Shown here one piece after another: positions 36,465 to 45,177 of a DNA stretch of 64,000 nt; position 1 is the stretch's first letter, and each line of letters begins with the position of its first letter. The notes below the pieces were generated by a model. The model did no database searches. It worked only from the letters and a program-made list of their open reading frames with translations, and was not told where the DNA came from. The translations under genes were made by a program, and so were the position numbers. This stretch comes from CAUPWF01 sp964367685 (GTDB taxonomy: Bacteria; Bacillota; Clostridia; Lachnospirales; Lachnospiraceae): NCBI GenBank assembly GCA_964367685.1, contig CAYIYM010000001.1, forward strand, positions 62,001 through 126,000. The letters are read 5' to 3'.

Positions 36465-37376
36465 CTACCTCTCCTTTAAATAGCTTTCCCAGTCAAATAT
36501 TGCCTCTACAGATGCGATTGCCACTTCAATCATATCATCTTCTGGCTCCTTAGTTGTAAGTTCTTGCATCCATAAACCTGGTTTGCTCAATAGGTTAATC
36601 AGAAAATGATTACTGCTGCCAGCCCACTTTAATAATTCATAAGAAATTCCCGCAATCACTGGTAATAACGCTACTCTTACAACCACACGCATCCACCATG
36701 AATCTACATCTATAAAAAATAGCAGCAGGATACTAATTAGTAATACAAAAAAAATAAAACTCGTACCGCAACGTTTGTGCACCTTGGAACTTGCTTTTAC
36801 ATTTTCCATTGTTAACGCTTTTCCATCTTCTATACAATTAATACATTTATGTTCTGCACCATGGTACATGAATGTTCGTTTAATATCATTGATTCTTGAT
36901 ACTACTAAAATATATCCAATAAATATACCTATCCGAACTGCCCCCTCGATTACCAATTTAAGCAAATCGTTCGTGATCCACGTACTGAACAATTCCACTA
37001 AAAAATATGGCAACACCATAAATGCTGCAATTGCAATTGCCATCGATAAAACCATGGTAATAGCCATCATAAAATTCTCTTTTTTCTGCTTTTTAATCAC
37101 TTCTTTTTCTGTCAAGATTTCTACAGTTTCTTCTTCATAAAAGCTGGCAGAATAATTTAATGTTTTCATACCCAAAACCATTGAATCAACAAAATTAAAC
37201 ATCCCTCTTATAAATGGAATCGTTGTAAGTTTCTTCCACTTAATGATTCCTTTATATTCATCACTCATTATTTCAATATTTCCGTCTGACTTTCGTACTG
37301 CAACAGCGTATTTCATTCCACTTCGCATCATTACGCCTTCTAGAACAGCTTGTCCACCAATATTAGATGATTTCAT
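36465..37376 (-). CDS. DUF1385 family membrane protein (YqhQ-like)
   Basis: A 303-residue membrane protein related to Bacillus YqhQ, function unknown. Family marks are IGGQAVLEGVMMRS at the N terminus, MYHGAEHKCINCIEDG near 190 (conserved His and Cys), and RCGTSFIFFVLLIS. Membrane segments are at about 107-127, 145-160 and 213-240. Its place between rpmE and prmC is a conserved Clostridia order. AAGGAG precedes the ATG. Confidence 0.9.
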   Translation of the reverse strand: MKSSNIGGQAVLEGVMMRSGMKYAVAVRKSDGNIEIMSDEYKGIIKWKKLTTIPFIRGMFNFVDSMVLGMKTLNYSASFYEEETVEILTEKEVIKKQKKENFMMAITMVLSMAIAIAAFMVLPYFLVELFSTWITNDLLKLVIEGAVRIGIFIGYILVVSRINDIKRTFMYHGAEHKCINCIEDGKALTMENVKASSKVHKRCGTSFIFFVLLISILLLFFIDVDSWWMRVVVRVALLPVIAGISYELLKWAGSSNHFLINLLSKPGLWMQELTTKEPEDDMIEVAIASVEAIFDWESYLKER

Positions 37377-37409
37377 TTATACTTCTCCTTAAAAATTTTC
37401 AATACAAGC

Positions 37410-37439
37410 AAAAAACCTCGTGACAAATGCCACGAGGTT
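37410..37439 (-). terminator. Terminator after rpmE
   Basis: A 9-bp stem (37414-37422 with 37431-37439) with an 8-base loop, followed on the minus strand by a U6 run; it ends the rho-rpmE unit before the DUF1385 gene. Confidence 0.88.
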
Positions 37440-37455
37440 GCTTGATTTCAAATTA

Positions 37456-37653
37456 TTACATTCCGTATTTCTTGTTAAACTTGTCAACACGTCCACGTGC
37501 TTGATTTGCTTTTTGTTGTCCTGTATAGAATGGATGACATTTTGAACAAATTTCTACATGGATACTCTTGTTTGTAGATCCTGTTACAAATTCATTCCCA
37601 CAGTTACAAGTAATTTTTGCTTGATGGTAATCTGGATGGATTCCTTCTCTCAT
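37456..37653 (-). CDS. rpmE: Ribosomal protein L31
   Basis: A 65-residue large-subunit ribosomal protein. It starts MREGIHPDYHQAKITC and holds the zinc-binding cysteine set (CNC near 16-18, CSKC near 37-40), so it is the zinc-containing form. The start at 37653 has GAGGTG upstream; the longer frame to 37737 has no binding site. It lies 108 bases after rho. Confidence 0.97.
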   Translation of the reverse strand: MREGIHPDYHQAKITCNCGNEFVTGSTNKSIHVEICSKCHPFYTGQQKANQARGRVDKFNKKYGM

Positions 37654-37761
37654 GATATTCACCTCTTTATTTTTATTTCGCGAAGATATTTCGTCTTCAC
37701 AACGAATTGTCTTTAAACAGCTTATTAAGCATAACATAACATTTCACAAATTACAAGTATT

Positions 37762-39180
37762 TTATATGAATTTTTGTTTTCTTATTATTTGCACCAATTC
37801 TGCATTACTTCTTGTTCTTCTAAACATATCTAACAAGTTGTCAATTGCTTCTTCTGTTTTCATGCTATTAAGCCCTTTTCTTATGATGTAAACAGCTTCT
37901 TGCTCTTCTTTTGTAAGTAACAAATCTTCTCTTCTTGTCCCGGATTTTGGTATATCTAAAGCTGGGAATACACGACGTTCTTGCAATTTTCTGTCTAAAA
38001 CCAATTCCATATTTCCTGTTCCTTTGAATTCTTCATATACAACATCATCCATCTTACTTCCTGTGTCTACAAGAGCTGTTGCAAGAATTGTCAAACTCCC
38101 ACCTTCACGCATATTACGAGCCGCACCAAAGAAACGTTTAGGCATGTGAAGCGCTGCTGGATCAAGTCCTCCTGATAAGGTTCTTCCACTCGGCGGAACT
38201 GTCAAATTATAAGCTCTTGCCAATCTTGTAATGCTATCTAATAAAATCACTACATCCTTTTTACTCTCAACAAGTCGCTTCGCGCGTTCAATCACCATTT
38301 CAGAAACTCTCTTATGGTGCTCTGGCAATTCGTCAAATGTAGAGTACATTACTTCCACATTTTCTCCTGCAATTGCTTCTTTAATGTCCGTAACTTCCTC
38401 AGGACGTTCATCTATTAATAATATTAGTAAATGTGCATTCTGATTCGTCTTTCGAATTGATAATGCCACTTCTTTAAGAAGCGTTGTCTTCCCCGCTTTT
38501 GGTGGCGATACTATCATTCCGCGTTGCCCCTTTCCAATTGGAGAAAGTAAATCTACTATTCGCATTGCTGTGCTACTAGTTTGACTCTCTAATCTAATTC
38601 TTTCGTTTGGAAAAATTGGCGTTAAATCTTCGAAATTGCTTCTTCCAATTACGTGTGAAGGATGAAATCCATTTATTTCTTTCAAGTATAATAGAGCGCT
38701 GAATTTTTCAGTGGCTGATTTTACACGTGTATTTCCTGTAATAATATCGCCTGTTTTTAGATTGAATTTTCTGATTTGTGTTGGAGCTACATATACATCA
38801 TTCTCACCTGGCATATAATTTTCACAACGAATAAAACCATATCCATCTGATAAAACTTCTAGAATCCCATGTGCAACAACACCACTATCAAGTCTCTCTA
38901 AGTCACTCATTTCAAGTTTTGCTCTCTTCCCAGTAGTTACATCTGTTTTGGCAAATTCACTCTTCGCAGACTCCGGCTTAGCGGATTCTATTTTCGTTGA
39001 TTCAATTGGATTGGTTGGTGGTTTTTGTTTTGCAGATTCTTGTGCTTTATCTTTTTCATCTTCTACAAGCATTCGATCTACTAGATCTGATTTTTTTATT
39101 GTAGAAATCCCTTTAATCCCTCTTACTTTAGCCAATTCTTTCAACGTCGATAACGGCAAGGATTCATATTTTTCTCTCAT
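37762..39180 (-). CDS. rho: Transcription termination factor Rho
   Basis: Hexameric RNA-dependent ATPase that releases RNA from polymerase. 472 residues from the ATG at 39180, chosen because AAAGGA lies 8 bases upstream; a GTG six codons earlier would include that site. Domains: Rho_N (about 1-42, PLSTLKELAKVRGIKGIS), a Lys/Ser/Glu-rich insertion with imperfect SAK-type repeats (about 43-90), an OB-fold cold-shock domain (GILEVLSDGYGFIR), Walker A SPPKAGKTTLLKE, Walker B VVILLDSITRLARAYN and the R-loop GSLTILATALVDTGSKMD. An N-terminal insertion is usual in Clostridia Rho. Confidence 0.97.
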   Translation of the reverse strand: MREKYESLPLSTLKELAKVRGIKGISTIKKSDLVDRMLVEDEKDKAQESAKQKPPTNPIESTKIESAKPESAKSEFAKTDVTTGKRAKLEMSDLERLDSGVVAHGILEVLSDGYGFIRCENYMPGENDVYVAPTQIRKFNLKTGDIITGNTRVKSATEKFSALLYLKEINGFHPSHVIGRSNFEDLTPIFPNERIRLESQTSSTAMRIVDLLSPIGKGQRGMIVSPPKAGKTTLLKEVALSIRKTNQNAHLLILLIDERPEEVTDIKEAIAGENVEVMYSTFDELPEHHKRVSEMVIERAKRLVESKKDVVILLDSITRLARAYNLTVPPSGRTLSGGLDPAALHMPKRFFGAARNMREGGSLTILATALVDTGSKMDDVVYEEFKGTGNMELVLDRKLQERRVFPALDIPKSGTRREDLLLTKEEQEAVYIIRKGLNSMKTEEAIDNLLDMFRRTRSNAELVQIIRKQKFI

Positions 39181-39277
39181 TACATAGTTCCTTTCCACAA
39201 TATATTATTTTGTTATTATTATTTCAGTCAGATGTGACTTCCAATTTTATTATTATACATGATTCCATATAAAATTG

Positions 39278-39296
39278 ATAGTATTTTTTATACTAT
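39278..39296. promoter_or_regulatory. Palindrome between rho and the radical SAM gene
   Basis: ATAGTAT (39278-39284) and ATACTAT (39290-39296) around TTTTT lie in the divergent control region. The half-site resembles that of the palindrome upstream of marR at 61601-61614. Confidence 0.4.
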
Positions 39297-39358
39297 TGCA
39301 CACACTTATCAAGAATGATATTATTAAATCTAAATATAATTTTCAAAAGGTGTATAAT

Positions 39359-40285
39359 ATGAACATACCAACTAATGAGCGCTACTATTCGCTTAGTACT
39401 TATTTAAAAATAACTTACAATGAGAAGATGTATAAATTAGCTCTAGATGGCGGATTCACCTGTCCGAATCGCGATGGTTTACTAGACACTCGTGGTTGCA
39501 TCTTTTGTAGTGAAGGTGGTTCTGGAGATTTCGCCTCTTCCAAATTTAACTCTATCACTGCCCAGTTAGAACAAAGCAAATTACTAGTGAATAGTAAAAT
39601 AAAATCGCCTGCGTATATCGCTTATTTCCAAGCATTCACCAATACTTATGGCAGTGTTACTCATTTAGAATCACTATATAATGAAGCCATGGCTGATCCA
39701 GAGGTGAAGATTATATCTATCGCGACGCGTCCGGACTGTTTAGACCCTTCCGTAGTCGCCCTGTTAGGTCGCTTAAATCGGATAAAGCCTATATGGATCG
39801 AATTAGGATTACAATCTCAGTCAGAGGCAAGCGGAGAATTTATACGACGCGGCTATCCGCTATCTCAATTTGAAATTGCTGTAACCAATCTTAGATCTCA
39901 GGGAATTACCGTAATCGTTCATACAATTATAGGTTTACCATCAGAAGGAAAAAATGGTATACTAGATACAATTGAATATTTAAATACATGTGACATTCAA
40001 GGAATCAAATTACAGCTATTGCATGTTTTAAAACATACAGATTTAGCTACTATTTACGAAAAAGAGCCGTTTTGGTTACCGACCCTAGACGAATATCTAG
40101 AGATTTTAGGTACTTGTATCAACTATTTAAGACCAGATATCGTAGTACATCGTATTACAGGGGATGGCCCTAAGAACCTTTTAATAGCCCCTTTGTGGTC
40201 AGCAAACAAAAGATTGGTCCTAAATAGTATTTCTAAATATTTTAAGACTCATAATATCCAACAAGGAAAATATTACATTAATTAA
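39359..40285 (+). CDS. Radical SAM protein, TIGR01212/YtqA family
   Basis: A 308-residue radical SAM enzyme with the cluster motif in FTCPNRDGLLDTRGCIFC near residues 34-51; the CxxC end fits the Elp3-like spacing of this family. IATRPDCLDP and VHTIIGLPSEG are further family marks. Bacillus YtqA-type proteins have no firmly proven reaction that I can name; RNA modification is suspected. The start is the ATG at 39359, 8 bases after AAAAGG; the frame upstream to 39275 lacks a site. The DUF4364 gene begins 11 bases after its stop. Confidence 0.9.
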   Translation: MNIPTNERYYSLSTYLKITYNEKMYKLALDGGFTCPNRDGLLDTRGCIFCSEGGSGDFASSKFNSITAQLEQSKLLVNSKIKSPAYIAYFQAFTNTYGSVTHLESLYNEAMADPEVKIISIATRPDCLDPSVVALLGRLNRIKPIWIELGLQSQSEASGEFIRRGYPLSQFEIAVTNLRSQGITVIVHTIIGLPSEGKNGILDTIEYLNTCDIQGIKLQLLHVLKHTDLATIYEKEPFWLPTLDEYLEILGTCINYLRPDIVVHRITGDGPKNLLIAPLWSANKRLVLNSISKYFKTHNIQQGKYYIN

Positions 40286-40296
40286 AGGAGTGCTCT

Positions 40297-40809
40297 ATGT
40301 CTGAATCCCTCAAATTATACAAACTTATTATACTTTATATGTTAAGCAAAGTGAATTTCCCTTTGACGAATTCTCAAATCTCTGAATTCATAATCGAACA
40401 TGAATACACCAATTATTTCACAGTTCAAAAAGCGTTAGCAGAAGCAATTGAATCTGAATTGATTCGCCCAGAAACAACTTATAAAAAAACAATCTATCAT
40501 CTTACTCCATCTGGTATTGAAACAAATACTTATTTTCACACCGATCTTTCACCAGATATTCGCGAAGAAATCGATGGATATTTAGCCGAAAAAAAATTCG
40601 CACTCAAAAATGATACTGACGTTATCTCTGATTATTACAAAAACACCAATGGTGAATTCTCGGTTAATCTTCAAATTCGCGATAACCATGCAAGCCTGAT
40701 TGATCTGACAATTTCAGTTCCTACTGAATCAGTTGCCGAGAGCATCGCCAACAATTGGAATAATAAAAACCAGGAAGTGTATTCATTGCTCATGAAACAC
40801 CTCCTGTAA
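40297..40809 (+). CDS. DUF4364 family protein (winged-helix type)
   Basis: A 170-residue protein of the Clostridia family DUF4364. The N-terminal 75 residues look like a winged helix: KLIILYMLSKVNFPLTNSQI for the first helices, then FTVQKALAEAIESELI and a wing region ending YHLTPSGIE. The C-terminal half is a mixed alpha/beta domain. A PadR/MarR-like DNA-binding role is possible but unproven. AAAGGAG lies before the ATG. Confidence 0.85.
   Translation: MSESLKLYKLIILYMLSKVNFPLTNSQISEFIIEHEYTNYFTVQKALAEAIESELIRPETTYKKTIYHLTPSGIETNTYFHTDLSPDIREEIDGYLAEKKFALKNDTDVISDYYKNTNGEFSVNLQIRDNHASLIDLTISVPTESVAESIANNWNNKNQEVYSLLMKHLL
40771..40806 (+). terminator. Possible terminator within the DUF4364 3' end
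   Basis: A 10-bp stem (40771-40780 with 40797-40806, one G-U) overlaps the last codons and is followed by an A/U-rich stretch without a clean U-run. Confidence 0.35.
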
Positions 40810-40816
40810 TTATAAT

Positions 40817-42133
40817 TTAATACTCTCTAATATATTTAAGATGCGCTTTTATCTTCGCCTCATACCCATTCTCGGTTGGCTGATAAAATGTTGCATCTTT
40901 TATTTCATTTGGTAAATACTGTTGTTTTGCAAAGTGATTCGGATAATCATGGGCATATTGATATCCTACCCCATGTCCTAACTTGGCAGCACCTTTATAA
41001 TGTGCATCCTGCAAATGTGAAGGGATTGTTGTTTTCACACGTCCCACACTACCCATTGCCGCGTTGATTGCTAGATAAGATGCGTTGCTTTTTGGTGCAC
41101 TTGCTACATATGCGACCGCTTGTGCTAGTATAATCTGAGCTTCTGGCATACCAATTCGCTCTACTGCTTGGCTGGCCGATACAGCAACTGTCAACGCGTT
41201 AGGGTCCGCATTCCCAACGTCCTCTGATGCACAGATCATAATTCTACGTGCGATAAACTTAATATCCTCCCCTGCATATAACATCTTTGCCAAGTAATAT
41301 ATAGCAGCATCTGGATCCGAACCTCGCATGCTTTTGATAAATGCTGAAATTGTATCATAATGATTATCTCCCGATTTATCATATCTAACCACTCGTTTTT
41401 GAATACAAGCAGCTGCAACCTCCAAATCAATATGTATAACACCGTCCTCATTTCTTGGGGTTGTAACAATTCCTAGTTCAATCGCGTTGAGTGCATTTCT
41501 TGCATCTCCTCCAGCAATATCTGCAAGAAATTCTATAGCGTCTTCATCTACTTGTGCACGATATGCCCCCATTCCATATTCTTCATCTTCAACAGCTCTC
41601 CTAAGCAACGACTTTACTTCGTCTTTACTTAATGCTTTTAATTCAAAGATATGAGAACGAGAAAGTAAAGCTCCATTCACCTCAAAATAAGGATTTTCTG
41701 TCGTTGCCCCAATCAAAGTTAAGGTACCATCTTCAACAAAAGGCAATAAGTAGTCTTGTTGCGCCTTGTTAAATCGATGAATCTCATCAACAAATAAAAT
41801 TGTTTTTTGCTGATACATCCCCATCAGACCTTGTGCTTGTTTCACAATTTCTTCCATGTCTTTTTTCCCAGCTATCGTTGCATTAATCTGGGAGAAGTGA
41901 GAACGGGTTGTGTTTGCTATTACTTTGGCTAGAGTCGTCTTCCCAGTACCTGGTGGACCATAAAATATAACAGAACTAATCTTGTCTGCTTTTATTGCAC
42001 GATACAATAGCTTATCTTTTCCAATAATATGACTTTGTCCTACTACCTCTTCCAATGTTTTTGGTCTTAACCTTGCCGCCAATGGAGATTCTTTCTTTTT
42101 TGTGTTTTCTCTTGCGTATTCAAATAAATCCAT
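40817..42133 (-). CDS. rarA: Replication-associated recombination protein A (RarA/MgsA)
   Basis: AAA+ ATPase that acts at stalled replication forks. 438 residues. It begins MDLFEYA, then ESPLAARLRPKTLEEVVGQ, Walker A YGPPGTGKTTLAK (near 58), Walker B LFVDEIHRFNKAQQD, sensor GATTENP, and the C-terminal tetramer domain with MRGSDPDAAIYYLAKML and AQAVAYVASAPKSNASY. Its ATG directly follows the tcdA stop, so the two are translationally coupled. Confidence 0.96.
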   Translation of the reverse strand: MDLFEYARENTKKKESPLAARLRPKTLEEVVGQSHIIGKDKLLYRAIKADKISSVIFYGPPGTGKTTLAKVIANTTRSHFSQINATIAGKKDMEEIVKQAQGLMGMYQQKTILFVDEIHRFNKAQQDYLLPFVEDGTLTLIGATTENPYFEVNGALLSRSHIFELKALSKDEVKSLLRRAVEDEEYGMGAYRAQVDEDAIEFLADIAGGDARNALNAIELGIVTTPRNEDGVIHIDLEVAAACIQKRVVRYDKSGDNHYDTISAFIKSMRGSDPDAAIYYLAKMLYAGEDIKFIARRIMICASEDVGNADPNALTVAVSASQAVERIGMPEAQIILAQAVAYVASAPKSNASYLAINAAMGSVGRVKTTIPSHLQDAHYKGAAKLGHGVGYQYAHDYPNHFAKQQYLPNEIKDATFYQPTENGYEAKIKAHLKYIREY

Positions 42134-42853
42134 CTATGACACCCCACTAATCTCTCGAATTACCTCTGCCGATATTAAAAGCCCTGCAACTGGTGGTGTA
42201 AAAGAAATACTTCCTGGCAACGCTCTCCTCTTACCCTTATCTTCTCCAGTTTCTCTACCGGCTATATTAATAGGCTTTTCCTTTGAAAATAATACTTTTA
42301 ATTTATATATACCTCTATTTTTTAATTCTTTTCTCATAACTTTACATAATGGACACATAGATGTTTTGGAGATGTCCGCAATTTGAAATAATTCTGGATG
42401 TAATTTATTTCCAGTTCCCATACTCGAAATCAATGGAATATTTCGTTCCCTTGCCAATTCTACGATTGCAATTTTGGCTGAAACAGTGTCGATTGCATCT
42501 ATAAGATAATCCACACCCTCTGGAACAACATCTTGAATATTATCTGGTAGCACAAAACTTTCCATTGTTTCTACCACAATTGATGGGCAAATATCTTGAA
42601 TTCTCTCTTTCATCAAATGAGTCTTATATCTTCCCACTGTACTATGATATGCGATTGATTGCCTGTTAATGTTACTCAGTGATACAGTGTCATTATCGAC
42701 TATAATCAAGTGACCCACTCCACTTCTAGCTAATGATTCAATGCAATGAGAGCCAACTCCACCTACCCCAAATACCATAACTGTAGCTTTTTGAAGTTTC
42801 TTCATTCCGTCTTCTCCTAATAGCAACTCTGTTCTCGAAAATTCATATATCAT
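42134..42853 (-). CDS. tcdA: tRNA threonylcarbamoyladenosine dehydratase
   Basis: ThiF/E1-like ATP-dependent enzyme that cyclises t6A37 to ct6A in tRNA. 239 residues: adenylate-binding VMVFGVGGVGSHCIESLARSG, the VDNDTVSLSNINRQ strand, and DYLIDAIDTVSAK. A CPLCKVMRK segment may bind metal; the C-terminal tail after SFTPPVAGLLIS is short. GAGGTG precedes the ATG. Confidence 0.92.
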   Translation of the reverse strand: MIYEFSRTELLLGEDGMKKLQKATVMVFGVGGVGSHCIESLARSGVGHLIIVDNDTVSLSNINRQSIAYHSTVGRYKTHLMKERIQDICPSIVVETMESFVLPDNIQDVVPEGVDYLIDAIDTVSAKIAIVELARERNIPLISSMGTGNKLHPELFQIADISKTSMCPLCKVMRKELKNRGIYKLKVLFSKEKPINIAGRETGEDKGKRRALPGSISFTPPVAGLLISAEVIREISGVS

Positions 42854-43151
42854 TTATCCATGCACCTCTAATCTTTCTATGCTTCACATTACTCTTTCAT
42901 TTATTACATACTCGATTTATTACGTACTCGATTTATCATTTACAACCCTATCGTTAGGGAGTAATTACAAGTAATCGCGCACTAAGATAATATCATTTTC
43001 TTTTATATCAGTCACTACTTTTTTGTTCACTTTTACATTTCACTTTTATATTCATATATTGTTAAGAAAAACATTTCTTTTAATAACACTATAATGTTCT
43101 CAGTAAATATGTTATGATATCTTGGATTTAACTCGCTAAAGGAGCATTATA
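42854..43151. other. 298-base non-coding gap between tcdA and the MATE gene
   Basis: No gene is supported here. It contains a 16-bp-period imperfect repeat (42901-42915 and 42917-42931), a small CCCT/AGGG inverted repeat near 42947, and a TATAAT at 43090-43095 upstream of the MATE gene without a convincing -35 box. Confidence 0.6.
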
Positions 43152-44504
43152 ATGAATAAACAAAACACAAATAAATTAGAGGTCATGCCCATCCCTAAAC
43201 TTTTACTAACTATATCCTTTCCATTGATTATTTCTATGTTGGTACAAGCATTATATAACATTGTAGATAGTATGTTTGTAGCCAGATTAGGAGAAGATGC
43301 TTTGGCCGCAGTATCACTTACATTCCCAGTACAAAACCTTATAATTGCAGTTGCCACCGGAACAGGTGTTGGTATGAACGCACTTATCTCTAGATACTTA
43401 GGTGCCAAAGAATCACATCGTGCAAATGTGATTGCAAAAAATGGCATGTTTCTTGCAATTATAAATGGAATCGTCTTTGCTTTAATCGGAATATTAGCTT
43501 CAAACTACTACTTTCAAATACAAACAACAAATGAGACAATTGTTAATTATGGTTCCCAATATATGTTAATTGTCTGCCTAGGATCTCTTAGTATATTTGT
43601 ACAAATAACAGGGGAACGTTTATTACAATCGACCGGTAAAACAATATACAGCATGGGAGCACAAGGAGTAGGTGCAATTATTAACATTGTGTTAGATCCT
43701 ATCTTGATTTTTGGACTCTTTGGATTTCCAGCTCTTGGTGTCTCTGGTGCTGCAATTGCTACGATTATAGGTCAAAGTGCTGGTGCTTTACTTGCAATGT
43801 ACTTCACGTTAAAACATAATAAAGAAATTAATATTAACATGATAAATTTCAGGCCTTCATGGCAATCCATTTCAGAAATTTATAAAATTGGTATTCCTGC
43901 CATCATGATGACCTCTATTGGTTCAATCATGGTGTTTGGTATGAATGGCATCCTACTAATGTTTAGCACAACTGCTGCCACTGTTTTTGGAATCTATTTC
44001 AAATTGCAAAGTTTTATCTTTATGCCAATTTTCGGATTAACAAACGGTCTTATTTCTATTGTTGCCTATAATTATGGTGCTAAAAATAAAGCTCGTATAT
44101 TAGCAACCTATCGCCTTGCTTGTTGTATTTCAATTGGCATTATGTTTGTTGGTTTTCTTGCATTTCAATTGATACCAAACCAATTACTCTCGTTATTTGA
44201 GGCAACACCAGAATTACTTTCCATTGGTAATCCCGCACTTAAGACCATTAGTTGGAGCTTTATATTTGCTGGCTTTGTAATACCTACTTCCGCTTTTTTC
44301 CAAGCATTAGGCGATTCATTCTATTCTTTAATTATTTCAGTAGCCAGACAACTTATTGTCATGCTACCGATTGCCTATTTCTTAGCATATGTTGGTGGAT
44401 TAGACATGGTTTGGTACTCATTCCTATTTGCCGAAATCGCCTCTGTTGGATCTACTATTGTATTATTAAAACGAACTTATCAATTAAAAATCAAAACACT
44501 ATAA
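43152..44504 (+). CDS. MATE family efflux transporter
   Basis: A 450-residue, 12-segment inner-membrane exporter of the MATE family, driven by Na+ or H+. It starts KLEVMPIPKLLLTISFPLII and ALYNIVDSMFVARLGEDALAA, then TGTGVGMNALISRYLGAKE; the second half repeats the pattern with VFGIYFKLQSFIFMPIFG and LTNGLISIVAYNYGAKNK. This is the NorM/DinF-like Clostridia subgroup; substrate not predictable. AAAGGAG lies 7 bases before the ATG. It is transcribed alone and ends in a shared terminator. Confidence 0.95.
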   Translation: MNKQNTNKLEVMPIPKLLLTISFPLIISMLVQALYNIVDSMFVARLGEDALAAVSLTFPVQNLIIAVATGTGVGMNALISRYLGAKESHRANVIAKNGMFLAIINGIVFALIGILASNYYFQIQTTNETIVNYGSQYMLIVCLGSLSIFVQITGERLLQSTGKTIYSMGAQGVGAIINIVLDPILIFGLFGFPALGVSGAAIATIIGQSAGALLAMYFTLKHNKEININMINFRPSWQSISEIYKIGIPAIMMTSIGSIMVFGMNGILLMFSTTAATVFGIYFKLQSFIFMPIFGLTNGLISIVAYNYGAKNKARILATYRLACCISIGIMFVGFLAFQLIPNQLLSLFEATPELLSIGNPALKTISWSFIFAGFVIPTSAFFQALGDSFYSLIISVARQLIVMLPIAYFLAYVGGLDMVWYSFLFAEIASVGSTIVLLKRTYQLKIKTL

Positions 44505-44541
44505 GAATATTAACTGTAATACAAATAACTTGAAGTATAAA

Positions 44542-44579
44542 TAAATTGGGTAGGATTCTCGTGAATCCTACCCAATTTA
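44542..44579. terminator. Bidirectional terminator between MATE and flavin reductase genes
   Basis: A perfect 17-bp stem (44542-44558 with 44563-44579) and 4-base loop lies between two convergent genes. Confidence 0.9.
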
Positions 44580-44587
44580 ATGAAATC

Positions 44588-45166
44588 TTATTTCTTTTTT
44601 TTCTTGTCCTTTTTTATACTATAGCCAAAAGTTCCAAGAGATGATCCTAACCCTAAGTACTCTCCATGCGAATATGCCAATAGTCCTGTTTTATTTAATT
44701 CAAATTTTCCATTCTCATTCATATACTCTTCACTCACTTGTACAGAAACAACTTTTGCTAAGAACATATCATGCGATCCTAGCTGATTAACATCTACCAC
44801 TTCACATTCAATATTTACTGGGCATTCTTCTATAATTGGCGCATGTTTAAGCTTATTAGACTTTCCTTGTGTGAGACCCATTTCTCGCCATTTATCCACA
44901 TCACGCCCCGATTTCACTCCACAATAATCTGTTTGCTTCACCAAAGATTCTGTTGTAAGATTAATAACAAATTCCTTTGTTTCCATAAGAAATTTGTGAG
45001 AATATCGCTCAGGTCGAACTGAAATATAAGCCATAGGCGGATTTGTGCACACAGTCCCAGTCCATGCAATAGTGATAATGTTACTCTCACTTTCATTTCC
45101 AACCGATACCATCACAGCTGGCAACGGATATATCATATTTCCTGCTTTCCATTCTTGTTTACTCAT
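44588..45166 (-). CDS. Flavin reductase family protein (FMN-binding split barrel)
   Basis: A 192-residue flavoprotein of the flavin reductase-like split-barrel family. It has YPLPAVMVSVGNE, ITIAWTGTVCTNPPMAYISV, RYSHKFLMETKEFVINL and HDMFLAKVVSV typical of the group. It may reduce flavin or bind FMN as an electron carrier; the partner is unknown. It ends in a lysine-rich tail. AGAGGAG precedes the ATG, 11 bases after the pyrophosphatase gene. Confidence 0.92.
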   Translation of the reverse strand: MSKQEWKAGNMIYPLPAVMVSVGNESESNIITIAWTGTVCTNPPMAYISVRPERYSHKFLMETKEFVINLTTESLVKQTDYCGVKSGRDVDKWREMGLTQGKSNKLKHAPIIEECPVNIECEVVDVNQLGSHDMFLAKVVSVQVSEEYMNENGKFELNKTGLLAYSHGEYLGLGSSLGTFGYSIKKDKKKKK

Positions 45167-45177
45167 TCTAATCTCCT

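Noticed and set aside
42901..42931. Short repeated TTATTACnTACTCGA as a CRISPR or operator array
   Set aside because: Only two copies with one mismatch and a 16-base period; no spacers, no third copy and no cas gene.
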